From Prevotella pectinovora (GTDB taxonomy: Bacteria; Bacteroidota; Bacteroidia; Bacteroidales; Bacteroidaceae), in contig NZ_JXQI01000026.1 of assembly GCF_000834015.1 (NCBI RefSeq), forward strand, positions 114,037 through 178,036: a stretch of DNA of 64,000 nucleotides, read 5' to 3'. Shown one piece after another: positions 45,122-54,325 of this stretch (positions within the stretch are counted from its first letter, which is position 1; the number at the start of each line of letters is the position of its first letter). The position numbers and the translations under genes are program-made. Below the pieces are notes generated by a model that saw nothing but the letters and a program-made list of their open reading frames with translations, was not told the origin of the DNA and ran no database searches.

Positions 45122-46834
45122 ATGTATTCTGACAAAAACATAGTCAATTTGCTAACATCTCTTTTGATTGCAAAAGGAATCAAAAAAGCCGTAGTATGTC
45201 CTGGTTCAAGGAATATACCTATTATAAGTAATCTCAGAACTGTCAAGGAGATAGAATGCATCTCTGTGATTGATGAAAGAAGTGCAGCTTTCTATGCTCT
45301 TGGTGTGTCGTTAGCTACAGGGACACCCACCATAGTGTGCGTTACTTCAGGCTCCGCTTTTCTTAATACACTACCTGCCATTGCAGAAGCACATTACAGG
45401 CAAGTTCCTATAATCCTCATATCAGCAGACCGTCCGCAAGAATGGATAGAGAGAAATGATGGACAGACCATGGTTCAATGTGGTCCGACATATGGTCTCT
45501 TCAATTCTGAGGTTGATGTAAATGACATTAGTAATGGCGAGGCAGAAAATTATTCTTCTCTACTGATTAATAATGCTCTGAATGCAGCACTTAGAGACAA
45601 TAGGGGGCCAGTTCATATCAATATTCATCTGCATGAGCCATTATTTGTTTTTAACAAGACTTCTTTGCCAGTGAAAAAAGATATAGAATTTTTACAAGCT
45701 GAAAAAGTGTTGCCATACAGGGCAATGGAGATAATCAAAGATTTTATCCTTTCGGAAAGGAAGATTATTGTCATTGGACAACTACCATACCATGATGAAG
45801 AAATCGACATGATTGTCAAAGAATTGAAGATGTATTATATCGTTATGTGTGAGCAATTGTCCACGGCTTCTGCTGAACCGATTGACGCCATAGTAGATAT
45901 ATTCGAAGATAATTCCGCCATAGAGAATATTGATATGGTGCTCTCTCTTGGCAATACCTTGGTGAGCAAAAATACCAAGAGGTATTTGCGTACTAAGAAA
46001 ATATCATCTCTTTGGGAAATCAACGATAATGGAATAATACACGACACGTTTATGAGTCAGACTGGCATTATTGACTGTTCTTGTAAACTTTTCCTTAAAG
46101 CACTACTGCGTTTGACAAAAGAGAATTACAAAGAAAAGCAAACAGAAAAAACAGGAAATGCTGACAATGAAATTTCACAAGACATTCTGAAGACGCATTG
46201 GGATAAAGCTATAACACATATTGAAATGTGTATAGATGATTATGTGCCTGTTTATTCTCAAATGCTTGCGATACGTTGTTTCGAGCAGTCTCTAGAAGAC
46301 ATGGAGTATGAAAGTGAAGTTCATTATGCAAATAGCATGGAAATACGCATAGGATGCCTGTATTCACCGCATTACATATGGTGTAACAGAGGGGTGAATG
46401 GTATAGAGGGCAGTGTGTCTACTGCTGCTGGCTTCTCACTTACTACATCCTCGATGGTGTTCTGCATTACTGGCGACTTGAGCTTTTTCTATGATCAGAA
46501 CGCACTTTGGAATAATCACCTGAAAGGTAATTTTAGAGTGATGATCCTTAATAATAATTGTGGAGGAATATTCTCCCAGTTGAAAGGCTTAAATATTCCA
46601 GATGACATCATGAAGTATGTTGAGGGAAGACACACCGCTACGGCCAAGGGTATATGCGAACAAAATGACATAGGATACATGGCTGTGCGAGATGAGGAGG
46701 AACTGCGCATTTCAATGGCACATTTCTTGATTGAAAAAACAAATCGTCCAATAGTGCTTGAGGTGTTTACATCTCCAGATGATGATCGGCAAGCTTTCGT
46801 TGGATTGAAAAAAATGATAAAAAGTAAATTTTAA
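45122..46834 (+). CDS. menD: MenD, SEPHCHC synthase
   Basis: 570 residues. A thiamine diphosphate enzyme joining isochorismate and 2-oxoglutarate. The N-terminal pyrimidine domain has VVCPGSRNIPI and SVIDERSAAFYALG (the glutamate that activates the cofactor), with SADRP(Q)EW after it; the C-terminal domain has ITGDLSFFYDQNAL and NNNCGGIFSQL, the pyrophosphate/Mg motif. 45 bases after menF and 6 before menB. Confidence 0.95.
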   Translation: MYSDKNIVNLLTSLLIAKGIKKAVVCPGSRNIPIISNLRTVKEIECISVIDERSAAFYALGVSLATGTPTIVCVTSGSAFLNTLPAIAEAHYRQVPIILISADRPQEWIERNDGQTMVQCGPTYGLFNSEVDVNDISNGEAENYSSLLINNALNAALRDNRGPVHINIHLHEPLFVFNKTSLPVKKDIEFLQAEKVLPYRAMEIIKDFILSERKIIVIGQLPYHDEEIDMIVKELKMYYIVMCEQLSTASAEPIDAIVDIFEDNSAIENIDMVLSLGNTLVSKNTKRYLRTKKISSLWEINDNGIIHDTFMSQTGIIDCSCKLFLKALLRLTKENYKEKQTEKTGNADNEISQDILKTHWDKAITHIEMCIDDYVPVYSQMLAIRCFEQSLEDMEYESEVHYANSMEIRIGCLYSPHYIWCNRGVNGIEGSVSTAAGFSLTTSSMVFCITGDLSFFYDQNALWNNHLKGNFRVMILNNNCGGIFSQLKGLNIPDDIMKYVEGRHTATAKGICEQNDIGYMAVRDEEELRISMAHFLIEKTNRPIVLEVFTSPDDDRQAFVGLKKMIKSKF

Positions 46835-46840
46835 AAATAT

Positions 46841-47668
46841 ATGGCAAATAGAATTTGGAACAAAATCGAAGGATTCGATTTTAAGGAGATATTGTTCGAA
46901 GAGTGTGAAGGCGTGGCAAAAATCACTATAAATCGCCCACGATATAGAAATGCCTTCACTCCACTTACCACACATGAGATGAGCCTTGCCTTCGCTTACT
47001 GTAGAGAGGCTCAGAATATCTCTGTCGTATTGCTCACAGGAGCAGGCGACAAAGCCTTCTGTTCTGGTGGCGACATGAATGTTAAAGGAAGGGGCGGATA
47101 TGTAGGTAATGACGGAGTGCCACGTCTGAATGTGCTCGATGTACAGAAGCAGATTCGCTCCTTGCCAAAACCTGTTATCGCTATGGTAAACGGATATGCG
47201 ATAGGAGGAGGACACGTGCTTCACTTGATGTGTGACCTGACGATAGCCAGCGAAAACGCCATTTTTGGGCAAACAGGTCCAAAGGTGGGATCATTTGATG
47301 CAGGTTTCGGAGCTTCTTATTTAGCTCGCATCGTTGGGCAGAAGAAGGCTAGAGAGATATGGTTCTTGTGTAGACAATATTCTGCGGAAGAGGCAGAGAG
47401 AATGGGAATGGTAAACAAGGTAGTGCCTTTCGATAGTCTTGAGGACGAATGTATGGAGTGGGCCCACACAATGATGGAACGTAGTCCATTGGCTCTGAGA
47501 ATGATAAAGGCAGGACTTAATGCGGAGCTCGATGGACAGGCAGGTATTCAGGAGTTAGCGGGTGATGCAACCATGCTTTATTATTTCCTTGATGAGGCAC
47601 AGGAAGGTGGCAAGGCATTCTTGGAGAAGCGTAAGCCTGATTTTGGGAAGTATCCTAAACTGCCTTGA
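46841..47668 (+). CDS. menB: 1,4-dihydroxy-2-naphthoyl-CoA synthase
   Basis: 275 residues, crotonase fold. It closes the second ring from o-succinylbenzoyl-Co[16 protein letters not shown] near residue 80-94 is the MenB loop; [20 protein letters not shown] forms the oxyanion hole; [24 protein letters not shown] carries the conserved aspartate/serine region. All MenB-specific residues I know are present. Confidence 0.96.
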   Translation: MANRIWNKIEGFDFKEILFEECEGVAKITINRPRYRNAFTPLTTHEMSLAFAYCREAQNISVVLLTGAGDKAFCSGGDMNVKGRGGYVGNDGVPRLNVLDVQKQIRSLPKPVIAMVNGYAIGGGHVLHLMCDLTIASENAIFGQTGPKVGSFDAGFGASYLARIVGQKKAREIWFLCRQYSAEEAERMGMVNKVVPFDSLEDECMEWAHTMMERSPLALRMIKAGLNAELDGQAGIQELAGDATMLYYFLDEAQEGGKAFLEKRKPDFGKYPKLP

Positions 47669-47756
47669 TTTACAAGTATTAGTGAGTATCCATTTTTTTA
47701 ATACATACTTCTATACTTTTGATTTTAAACTTTAGAAGTTAAAGCTATCAGTAGAT

Positions 47757-48788
47757 ATGTATAAGATTAGTATTGAGAAGAAGAGATTACATTTCAAACA
47801 GCCTGCTGGCACATCTCGTGGCATTTACACCACACGAGATATATGGCTGATAAAGCTTGCTTCCGATAAAATTCCAGGAAGATTGGGAATCGGAGAATGT
47901 GCTCCGCTTCCTGATCTTAGTTGTGATGCTTCAGACGATTTTGATGAAAGATTGCTGGAATTGTGCTCAATTTTCAAGCAGAATGGCAGGATTGATTATT
48001 CCCTCATGCGACCCTATCCGTCGGCTTTGTTTGGATTGGAAACAGCTCTTCTGAATCTTGAGAATGGAGATAAGCTTTTCGATACACCATTTTCGCGAGG
48101 AGAGATTGGTATTCCTATCAACGGACTCGTATGGATGGGATCATTCGATGAGATGAACAAGCGTATAGAGGACAAATTATCAGAAGGCTTCAGATGTATA
48201 AAACTAAAAATCGGGGCAATCGACTTTGATAGTGAAATGACACTGATAAAGAGTATCAGGAAGAGATATTCGAAGTCTGCCATTGAGCTAAGGGTAGATG
48301 CCAATGGAGGATTCACTGCTGATGATGCAATGTCACGTCTAGAAGAGCTATCGAAATACGATATTCATTCAATCGAACAACCTATACGACAGAAGCAATG
48401 GCATGAGATGTCGTACCTGTGTGCAAATACTCCAGTGCCAATTGCTCTTGACGAAGAACTTATAGGTGTAAATATTCCAAAGATGAAGGATGATCTTCTT
48501 GATTTTATCAAGCCACAATATATTGTGCTGAAACCCACATTGCATGGTGGAATGAAGGGTACACGTGAGTGGATAGAAAAGTCTCGATTAAGGAATGTAG
48601 GTAGTTGGATAACAAGTGCATTGGAGAGCAGTGTTGGTCTGAGTGCCATAGCTCAGCTCACATCCGACATTTACGGTAATGACATAACGATGGCCCAGGG
48701 GCTCGGAACAGGTGCCTTGTTTGCCGACAACCTGCCATCACAGACGGAGATACGTGGAGACAAGATATGGATGACAGGAAAGAAATGA
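47757..48788 (+). CDS. menC: o-Succinylbenzoate synthase
   Basis: 343 residues, enolase superfamily. It dehydrates SHCHC to o-succinylbenzoate. Catalytic KxK is in CIKLKIG (near residue 145), metal ligands lie in RVDANGG, SIEQPI and ALDEELIG, and the second lysine in VLKPTLHGG. There are 88 bases between menB and menC with no other feature. The stop overlaps the menE start (ATGA). Confidence 0.93.
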   Translation: MYKISIEKKRLHFKQPAGTSRGIYTTRDIWLIKLASDKIPGRLGIGECAPLPDLSCDASDDFDERLLELCSIFKQNGRIDYSLMRPYPSALFGLETALLNLENGDKLFDTPFSRGEIGIPINGLVWMGSFDEMNKRIEDKLSEGFRCIKLKIGAIDFDSEMTLIKSIRKRYSKSAIELRVDANGGFTADDAMSRLEELSKYDIHSIEQPIRQKQWHEMSYLCANTPVPIALDEELIGVNIPKMKDDLLDFIKPQYIVLKPTLHGGMKGTREWIEKSRLRNVGSWITSALESSVGLSAIAQLTSDIYGNDITMAQGLGTGALFADNLPSQTEIRGDKIWMTGKK

Positions 48789-49768
48789 CTCTTGATGAGT
48801 TTTATAAAGAATGGAATAGCGCATTGTCCACAGTTATAGTGAACACGAGTGGGTCTACAGGAAAACCGAAATCAATGAGAGTCGAGAAGTCACGGATGAT
48901 TGAAAGTGCTAAGATGACATGCTCTTTCCTTGGGCTTACTTCTGACGATTCTGCTTTGCTTTGTATGCCGTTGCGGTATATAGCCGGCAAGATGGTAGTT
49001 GTGAGGACTCTTGTTTCTGGCATGAGACTGATTTCCATCCCTCCAACAAGTCATCCGCTTAAAGATCTGGAAGATATTCCCACATTTGCCGCAATGGTAC
49101 CTATGCAGGTGTTCAACTCGTTGTCTGTTCCTGAAGAGGCTGACAAACTGAAAAGAATAAAGAACCTGATTATTGGTGGTGGTCCAGTCAATGATCTTCT
49201 ATACAGTAAACTTCAGCATTTCCCTAATGCCGTGTGGAGTACTTATGGCATGACTGAAACTTTGTCGCATATAGCCATGAGGCGTTTGAATGGCCCCACT
49301 GCTTCTGAATATTACATTCCACTTGATGGAATTCATTTGTCTGTAAATGAAATGGGGTGTCTCTGCATAGATGCCCCGAAGATATGTCCGGAAGTGTTGC
49401 AAACCAATGATATTGTGAAGTTTGATTCTGAAGGACACCGATTTAAAGTCCTTGGCAGGATAGACAATGTAATAATTAGCGGTGGTGTCAAAATACATAT
49501 TGAGGAGGTGGAAAAGATGTTAGAGCCCATTATTGCCCCTCCCTTTGCCATAACAAAAAAATCGGATAAGAAGTTCGGAGAAATTGTTGTGATGGTAATA
49601 CAGAGGCCATTTACAGAAGCGGATTTACCTAACATCAGAGAACAGATAGAAGCCACTTTGCCCATGTATTGGCAACCCAAACGCTATGTCGTAATTGACA
49701 AGATTCCTATGACTGCTACCGGCAAGATTGCCCGCAGCGCATTGCAGGATATAGTTGAGAAAATGTAA
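48785..49768 (+). CDS. menE: o-Succinylbenzoate-CoA ligase
   Basis: 327 residues from the ATG at 48785, which overlaps the menC stop as ATGA; an in-frame ATG at 48767 is less likely. AMP-forming ligase with the P-loop NTSGSTGKPKSM near residue 20-31, TYGMTETLSHIA and the C-terminal lysine motif TATGKIARSAL. The protein is short, as MenE often is in Bacteroidetes, having a reduced N-terminal domain. It is the last gene of the men operon. Confidence 0.93.
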   Translation: MTLDEFYKEWNSALSTVIVNTSGSTGKPKSMRVEKSRMIESAKMTCSFLGLTSDDSALLCMPLRYIAGKMVVVRTLVSGMRLISIPPTSHPLKDLEDIPTFAAMVPMQVFNSLSVPEEADKLKRIKNLIIGGGPVNDLLYSKLQHFPNAVWSTYGMTETLSHIAMRRLNGPTASEYYIPLDGIHLSVNEMGCLCIDAPKICPEVLQTNDIVKFDSEGHRFKVLGRIDNVIISGGVKIHIEEVEKMLEPIIAPPFAITKKSDKKFGEIVVMVIQRPFTEADLPNIREQIEATLPMYWQPKRYVVIDKIPMTATGKIARSALQDIVEKM

Positions 49769-49777
49769 CATCTTATA

Positions 49778-51478
49778 TCATTCAGATGATTCATCAGGAA
49801 ATAATAATCTTTTGTCCCGTTCAATGGCTGCTCTAGTCCATTCGAATGGGACGAAGTGCCAGTTGGCTGTGAATGATATATCATTAGAAACGAGTTTCTT
49901 CCTGAATTCTTTTATCAGATAATTTCTTTCACATTCCTTACTCTCGGCAACTTTTCTCCTTTTAAGTTGTTCATGAGAAATTCCTGCTCCCTTGAGCAAA
50001 AATTCGTTTCCGCCATTGCCACGATAGCTATGCATTGCCACGAGGTAATATGTGTCAAAGCGAAAGGATTTGCCAGAAGAAAGGCTTCTTATATTTATCC
50101 GATTGCCATAGTTCTTGGTAACATCAACAGTATAGTTGATGCCTGCAGCCGTCTCGAAGTTGTAAACTAAGTTTTTGAAGAATGTAAACGACTTGCCTTC
50201 GTATTCGTATGTCTTTATCTTCATTATGTGGTCAGAGGGTGACGACATGGTTTCTATCCATAAGTCATAGCTGTATTCAAGGTATCTTTTGATTTCTTTT
50301 CCTGTCATTTTCAATACGAATATAGAATTCTCGTATTTGTATATGTTGAAAATGTCAGCTATTCTCACATCACCCGGTCCTATCTCCTCATCAAAGGCAA
50401 GCGGAGCGGCAAATGATATTTCAGCACCTGTTGTTTCTAATTGTACTTTATGGATAAGCGAGGACAGAGGTGCTGCACCGAAGAAACAATCTCTAGTGCG
50501 TAATGGTATATCAATATTAGCTATTCTTTCGTCGAGGAGTGCTTTCGCTTCGTTGATATCAATTTTGAAAAGCTTTTCAAAATCACTGTTGACAGGATAA
50601 TTCTCTGAGAATAATTGTCGTTCCTGTATGAGTTCTTTACACCATTTATGTTTCACGCTTGAGTTCTTTTCATCCGAACTGAATGTCACTTCCACTTCAT
50701 TGAATTGTATTGCGTCGCTTGAGGCATTGAGGCATAGCACTTCACGCCCTTCTCTATTGCGTATCCATTTTTTGCAGCTTTTGTGGTCGTGTCCGAAAAA
50801 GATGATGTCGAAGCCATCAACCTCTTCAGCAATGGCTCTGGATGCGTTTTCAATCATATCACCATCGTTGATGCCACCAGTCCATCCTGTATGAAAGAGA
50901 CCGACAATGAGGTCTGGTTCTTCTTCTCTAATAGTGTTAATCCAACGTCTGGCACTTTCAATAGGATTTTCAAGGCTTATGCCATGCCATAACGAACTGC
51001 TGAGCCAATATGGAATAGCCGTTGTAGTTATTCCTAACACAGCTATGCGTATGCCATCTCTTATAATAATGGTGTAAGGTTTGAAATAAGGTTTATTATC
51101 TTTCTTCTGGATATAATTGGCTGAAAGTATTGGAGCTTGTGTCTCTGCTATCCATTTGTCGTAAACCGCATGACCTGTCTCTATATCATGGTTGCCAATG
51201 CATACGGCATCATAGCCTAAATGATTAAGAACTCTGGCTGCAAGACATGAATGAGAGCGATTTACGAATGATGAGTAATAACATGTAGGGTGACCTTGCA
51301 GTATATCTCCGAGGTCGAGCAAAATAAGTTTGTCGCCAAGTTTCTGCCTTTCGCCAGCTATATATGATGAAATGCGTGATAAACAAGCGGTTGCTTCTTT
51401 CCGCTTTATGAAATCATAGGAAAAGAAGCAACCGTGAATGTCACCAGTCTGTATAATTTTTATTATTACATCAGGCAT
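49778..51478 (-). CDS. Metallophosphoesterase / 5'-nucleotidase family enzyme
   Basis: 566 residues in two domains. The calcineurin-like domain has the metal motifs QTGDIHG, LDLGDILQG, IGNHDIE, and FFGHDHK; the C-terminal 5'-nucleotidase domain has RTRDCFFGAAPLSSL and SYRGNGGNEFLLKGAG. Such enzymes hydrolyse nucleotides, cyclic nucleotides or UDP-sugars. Most are exported, but this one starts MPDVIIKIIQTGDIHG with no signal peptide, so it is probably cytoplasmic. It ends 9 bases from menE in convergent orientation. Substrate unknown. Confidence 0.85.
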   Translation of the reverse strand: MPDVIIKIIQTGDIHGCFFSYDFIKRKEATACLSRISSYIAGERQKLGDKLILLDLGDILQGHPTCYYSSFVNRSHSCLAARVLNHLGYDAVCIGNHDIETGHAVYDKWIAETQAPILSANYIQKKDNKPYFKPYTIIIRDGIRIAVLGITTTAIPYWLSSSLWHGISLENPIESARRWINTIREEEPDLIVGLFHTGWTGGINDGDMIENASRAIAEEVDGFDIIFFGHDHKSCKKWIRNREGREVLCLNASSDAIQFNEVEVTFSSDEKNSSVKHKWCKELIQERQLFSENYPVNSDFEKLFKIDINEAKALLDERIANIDIPLRTRDCFFGAAPLSSLIHKVQLETTGAEISFAAPLAFDEEIGPGDVRIADIFNIYKYENSIFVLKMTGKEIKRYLEYSYDLWIETMSSPSDHIMKIKTYEYEGKSFTFFKNLVYNFETAAGINYTVDVTKNYGNRINIRSLSSGKSFRFDTYYLVAMHSYRGNGGNEFLLKGAGISHEQLKRRKVAESKECERNYLIKEFRKKLVSNDISFTANWHFVPFEWTRAAIERDKRLLFPDESSE

Positions 51479-51513
51479 ATTCTGTTTTCCTGCAGTGGGG
51501 ATACATTGCGGCT

Positions 51514-52680
51514 TTATCCGATTTTGATTAACTGCAGGCTTGATATCTTACCGTCTGAATCGATGTGGCCTACAACTTTATATTGGTTGAATTTGTCTTT
51601 TGATGAATCGATATTACTTACAGATTCGTCTACCGTGAATTCAACGTCATACTCATATGTGTTGTTGCCCATATCCTTTTTCTTTATTTTGTAGTCTCCG
51701 TTAGGACGCCATGTAAGACTCCTCACTTCATCCTTGTAGAGTTTGTGGAGGAACGTTATTACATCATTCTTTGTAGCGTTAGCATTATTGAGGAAATGCA
51801 GTGTGCTGCTCACAGCAGACGTCAGTCCCATCTCATCATTACTGTTAATACCGTTGAAAAACTGTCGGAATATGCTAGTAATCAACTGCTTATCCTCACC
51901 ATTAACAGTTGTGGCATCCAGTTTGTCCAGCTTTTCTTGTGCTTCAACAGCGTGCTCTCCGTCATTATGTTCAGAGAGATAAGCCTGGAATGCTTCCGGA
52001 GTATTCTGTCTTACACAGGTTGCCCAGTCTATAGAGTCTATCTTATGCTCAGCTTCTGCTTTGTGCATAGTGTCAGGATGCTTTTCAAGATATGCCTGAA
52101 TCGCACTCTTGGAATTGCTCAACAATGCGTTAGTCCACTCTGCGTCATTCATTTGTAGAATCTTCAAGTGCGCTTCAATGGAGTCCCTGTGTTCCTGAGG
52201 AGCGTCTCTGAAGCTGTCAAGATAATCTTGTAGCACCGCCGGGTCAGAACTTTCCATCGCATTAAGATATGCCTCCTGCTCATCTCCATGAAGAGTATTC
52301 ATAGAAGAGGCATACCAGATTCCTGCTCCGAGTATCACTATCAAACCTATAACAATAGCAATAATCATATTCTTTTTATTGCTTTGTGTTGGCTGTGGCG
52401 TAACTATAGCTTCTTGATTAGCTGGAACATTCCCCTGGGTTGTATTGTTTTGTCGTGGATAGGCTTGGTTGCCTTGCGGAGTGAAAGCAGTGTTGCCTTG
52501 GCTTGCCGGAGTGTCTGGAGCCATATGGCATACAGGACAAACTGGTTGTCCTTTGATATATACGCTTCCACAATGTGGGCATCTCTGAATATTGCCCTGT
52601 ATTCTGATACCACAATTGGGACAACTGGCAGCCATGTCACTGATTTGATGGCCGCATTCTGGACATTTTATAATAGCCAT
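51514..52680 (-). CDS. Double zinc-ribbon membrane protein
   Basis: 388 residues. Two zinc ribbons at the N-terminus: CPECG...CPNCG (about 6-23) and CPHCG...CPVCH (about 34-51). A Gln/Asn/Pro-rich linker leads to one membrane segment (IIAIVIGLIVILGAGIWY) near residue 106-123. Residues 130-255 hold at least three related helical units with AYLNAMESSDPAVLQDYLDSF, AIQAYLEKHPDTMHKAEAEHKID and AFQAYLSEHNDGEHAVEAQEKLD. The last 130 residues form an alpha-beta domain that may be NTF2-like. Function unknown; ribbons inside, repeats outside is the expected topology. Confidence 0.8.
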   Translation of the reverse strand: MAIIKCPECGHQISDMAASCPNCGIRIQGNIQRCPHCGSVYIKGQPVCPVCHMAPDTPASQGNTAFTPQGNQAYPRQNNTTQGNVPANQEAIVTPQPTQSNKKNMIIAIVIGLIVILGAGIWYASSMNTLHGDEQEAYLNAMESSDPAVLQDYLDSFRDAPQEHRDSIEAHLKILQMNDAEWTNALLSNSKSAIQAYLEKHPDTMHKAEAEHKIDSIDWATCVRQNTPEAFQAYLSEHNDGEHAVEAQEKLDKLDATTVNGEDKQLITSIFRQFFNGINSNDEMGLTSAVSSTLHFLNNANATKNDVITFLHKLYKDEVRSLTWRPNGDYKIKKKDMGNNTYEYDVEFTVDESVSNIDSSKDKFNQYKVVGHIDSDGKISSLQLIKIG

Positions 52681-52762
52681 GATGATTTATTGTTATTTAA
52701 TGAATATTTCTATGTTTTGTTATTAATACTCCCAATAATCGGATTATTTCTGTGTACTGCCG

Positions 52763-53479
52763 TTAATGATGCCTGAAACGTATTTCTCTCATGCTATGAC
52801 GTCCCATGAACCGGCTTTTGTCTACATACGTGTTGATTCCGTTTATCCTTCCTTTAGCTGTGTATTGCCACATGTCGAAATCTCTGTTGTCAGCAAGTTT
52901 GGGTTCTCTTGAGGAGTATTGGGCTATCATCAACTTGTAGCCGTCTATCTTTCCCTTCAGATGCTTGTTGTAGAAGTTCGTACCAGTATATAATAGCGGT
53001 TTTTGTCTGTATTCCTTTTCAACGAGAATCAGAAACTTCATAAGCGAGTCGCAGAATTCTTCTGTACCAAGTCCGCTTGTCGTTTCTATGTCAATCATCG
53101 GTAGAAGATCCTGATCGCCTGGTCTACATTGAGATTTGAAGTTTTCCATCTGTTGAACCAGATCCACCTTTGGACGAAAGAAATGGTATGAACCAACCTT
53201 CAGCCCATAACGATGAGCCAATTCGATGTTCTTTTTGTATGTAGGGTCTATACGTGTCCCGCCCTCTGTAGCTTTCAGATAAACGTATGCCATTTTGCTG
53301 TTGTCACCAACTGCTTCCCAAAACACCTCTCCTTGATAGTGGCTCAAGTCTATACCATGTATGTGGCGGCATGTGTCTTCACATTGCACGTATGATTCAT
53401 ATGATTGCGCACTGACTGAAGTGGAACAGAATGAAATTATGCCCAACGTCAGAATCTTAATTTCTTTGAATATTTTCAT
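52763..53479 (-). CDS. GH25-family lysozyme
   Basis: 238 residues from the ATG at 53479; upstream codons would overlap the promoter. A signal peptide (to about SVSAQ) is followed by a GH25 muramidase domain with HGIDLSHYQGEV near the start, KATEGG, GSYHFF, MIDIETT and the late DMWQYTAKGRING. Catalytic acids lie in GIDLSHYQ and IDIE. It cuts the N-acetylmuramic acid bond of peptidoglycan in the periplasm or outside. Confidence 0.93.
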   Translation of the reverse strand: MKIFKEIKILTLGIISFCSTSVSAQSYESYVQCEDTCRHIHGIDLSHYQGEVFWEAVGDNSKMAYVYLKATEGGTRIDPTYKKNIELAHRYGLKVGSYHFFRPKVDLVQQMENFKSQCRPGDQDLLPMIDIETTSGLGTEEFCDSLMKFLILVEKEYRQKPLLYTGTNFYNKHLKGKIDGYKLMIAQYSSREPKLADNRDFDMWQYTAKGRINGINTYVDKSRFMGRHSMREIRFRHH

Positions 53480-53485
53480 GATTTG

Positions 53486-53516
53486 CAAAGTTACTTCATT
53501 CTTCAGGCTTGACAAA
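53486..53516 (-). promoter_or_regulatory. Promoter of the GH25 lysozyme gene
   Basis: On the minus strand: TTTG (53516-53513), 19 bases, TAACTTTG (53493-53486). Perfect consensus, ending 7 bases from the ATG, so the mRNA is leaderless or nearly so. Confidence 0.82.
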
Positions 53517-53535
53517 ATAAATTAAACTTAATTAG

Positions 53536-54324
53536 TTATTCCTCTATTTCTGAAAGACTTTTTGATATGTTCGACATTATTTTGCATAAGGATTCAGAAT
53601 GTGAATAGCTATAGAATCTTACGCAATTGGTGATGTTATATTTACCGAACGAGCGACCAAACTTGTTTGCCTTGTATGTTCTCATAAGCGATTGGTCTGT
53701 CAACAGTCGTGCACGCTTGTCAAACTTCTTTATATATGGGAACTCGTCTGTCTCGAACGAAAACAATTCCGTCAATACGCTTGCTTGGAGACTTGCCATT
53801 TTCTTAAGTTTCAGACGCTGGATCCAGCTTTCCACTTTCACAAAGTCAACGAGCTGTCCCTTTGTCTTTAGAAACACCCCTAACTCTATCATGCCTCTCA
53901 AACGTATCCCATGACGCAGTATGATATTCGAGTTTTGAAGTATCAAACCGAGAAAATCCAGAGATATCTTCGACGTGTCAATGCTATGTCTTTCCTTGTA
54001 GACGATGTCTTTCAGTACATACTTCTTGACGATATAGTTAAGGTTTTGCATTTCAAGGTCTTCAAAGTCAAAATCCGAGCACACCCCGTCTTTTTCAGAG
54101 AATGTGCCTTTGGCGAATAGTACTTTTATTTCGTATGGCATGTCGAGATGCTTGTCACTTTCGTGGGCAACAATCGCCTTGAAGACGATTGGGACAACGT
54201 CTTCAATGACTGATATTTTATAAAGAACTCCCCATTTGAATGCTGTCATTGGCTCAATCTCGTGTCTTGATCCGAATGCGCCATCGTCCAACAATGATAT
54301 GAGATTATCAAGTACGGTATTCAT
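53536..54324 (-). CDS. Unrecognised 262-residue protein beside the antiporter
   Basis: No signal peptide or membrane segment. The sequence is mostly helical; LRHGIRLRGMIELGVFLKTKGQLVDFVKVESWIQRLKL at about residues 137-175 faintly resembles the C-terminal part of nucleotidyltransferase-like (NTP_transf_5) proteins, but I see no nucleotidyltransferase active-site motif, so I do not assign it. It begins one base after the stop of the antiporter gene and so is almost certainly co-transcribed. The conserved-looking C-terminal NKFGRSFGKYNI is a possible handle for a search. Confidence 0.65.
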   Translation of the reverse strand: MNTVLDNLISLLDDGAFGSRHEIEPMTAFKWGVLYKISVIEDVVPIVFKAIVAHESDKHLDMPYEIKVLFAKGTFSEKDGVCSDFDFEDLEMQNLNYIVKKYVLKDIVYKERHSIDTSKISLDFLGLILQNSNIILRHGIRLRGMIELGVFLKTKGQLVDFVKVESWIQRLKLKKMASLQASVLTELFSFETDEFPYIKKFDKRARLLTDQSLMRTYKANKFGRSFGKYNITNCVRFYSYSHSESLCKIMSNISKSLSEIEE

Positions 54325-54325
54325 G

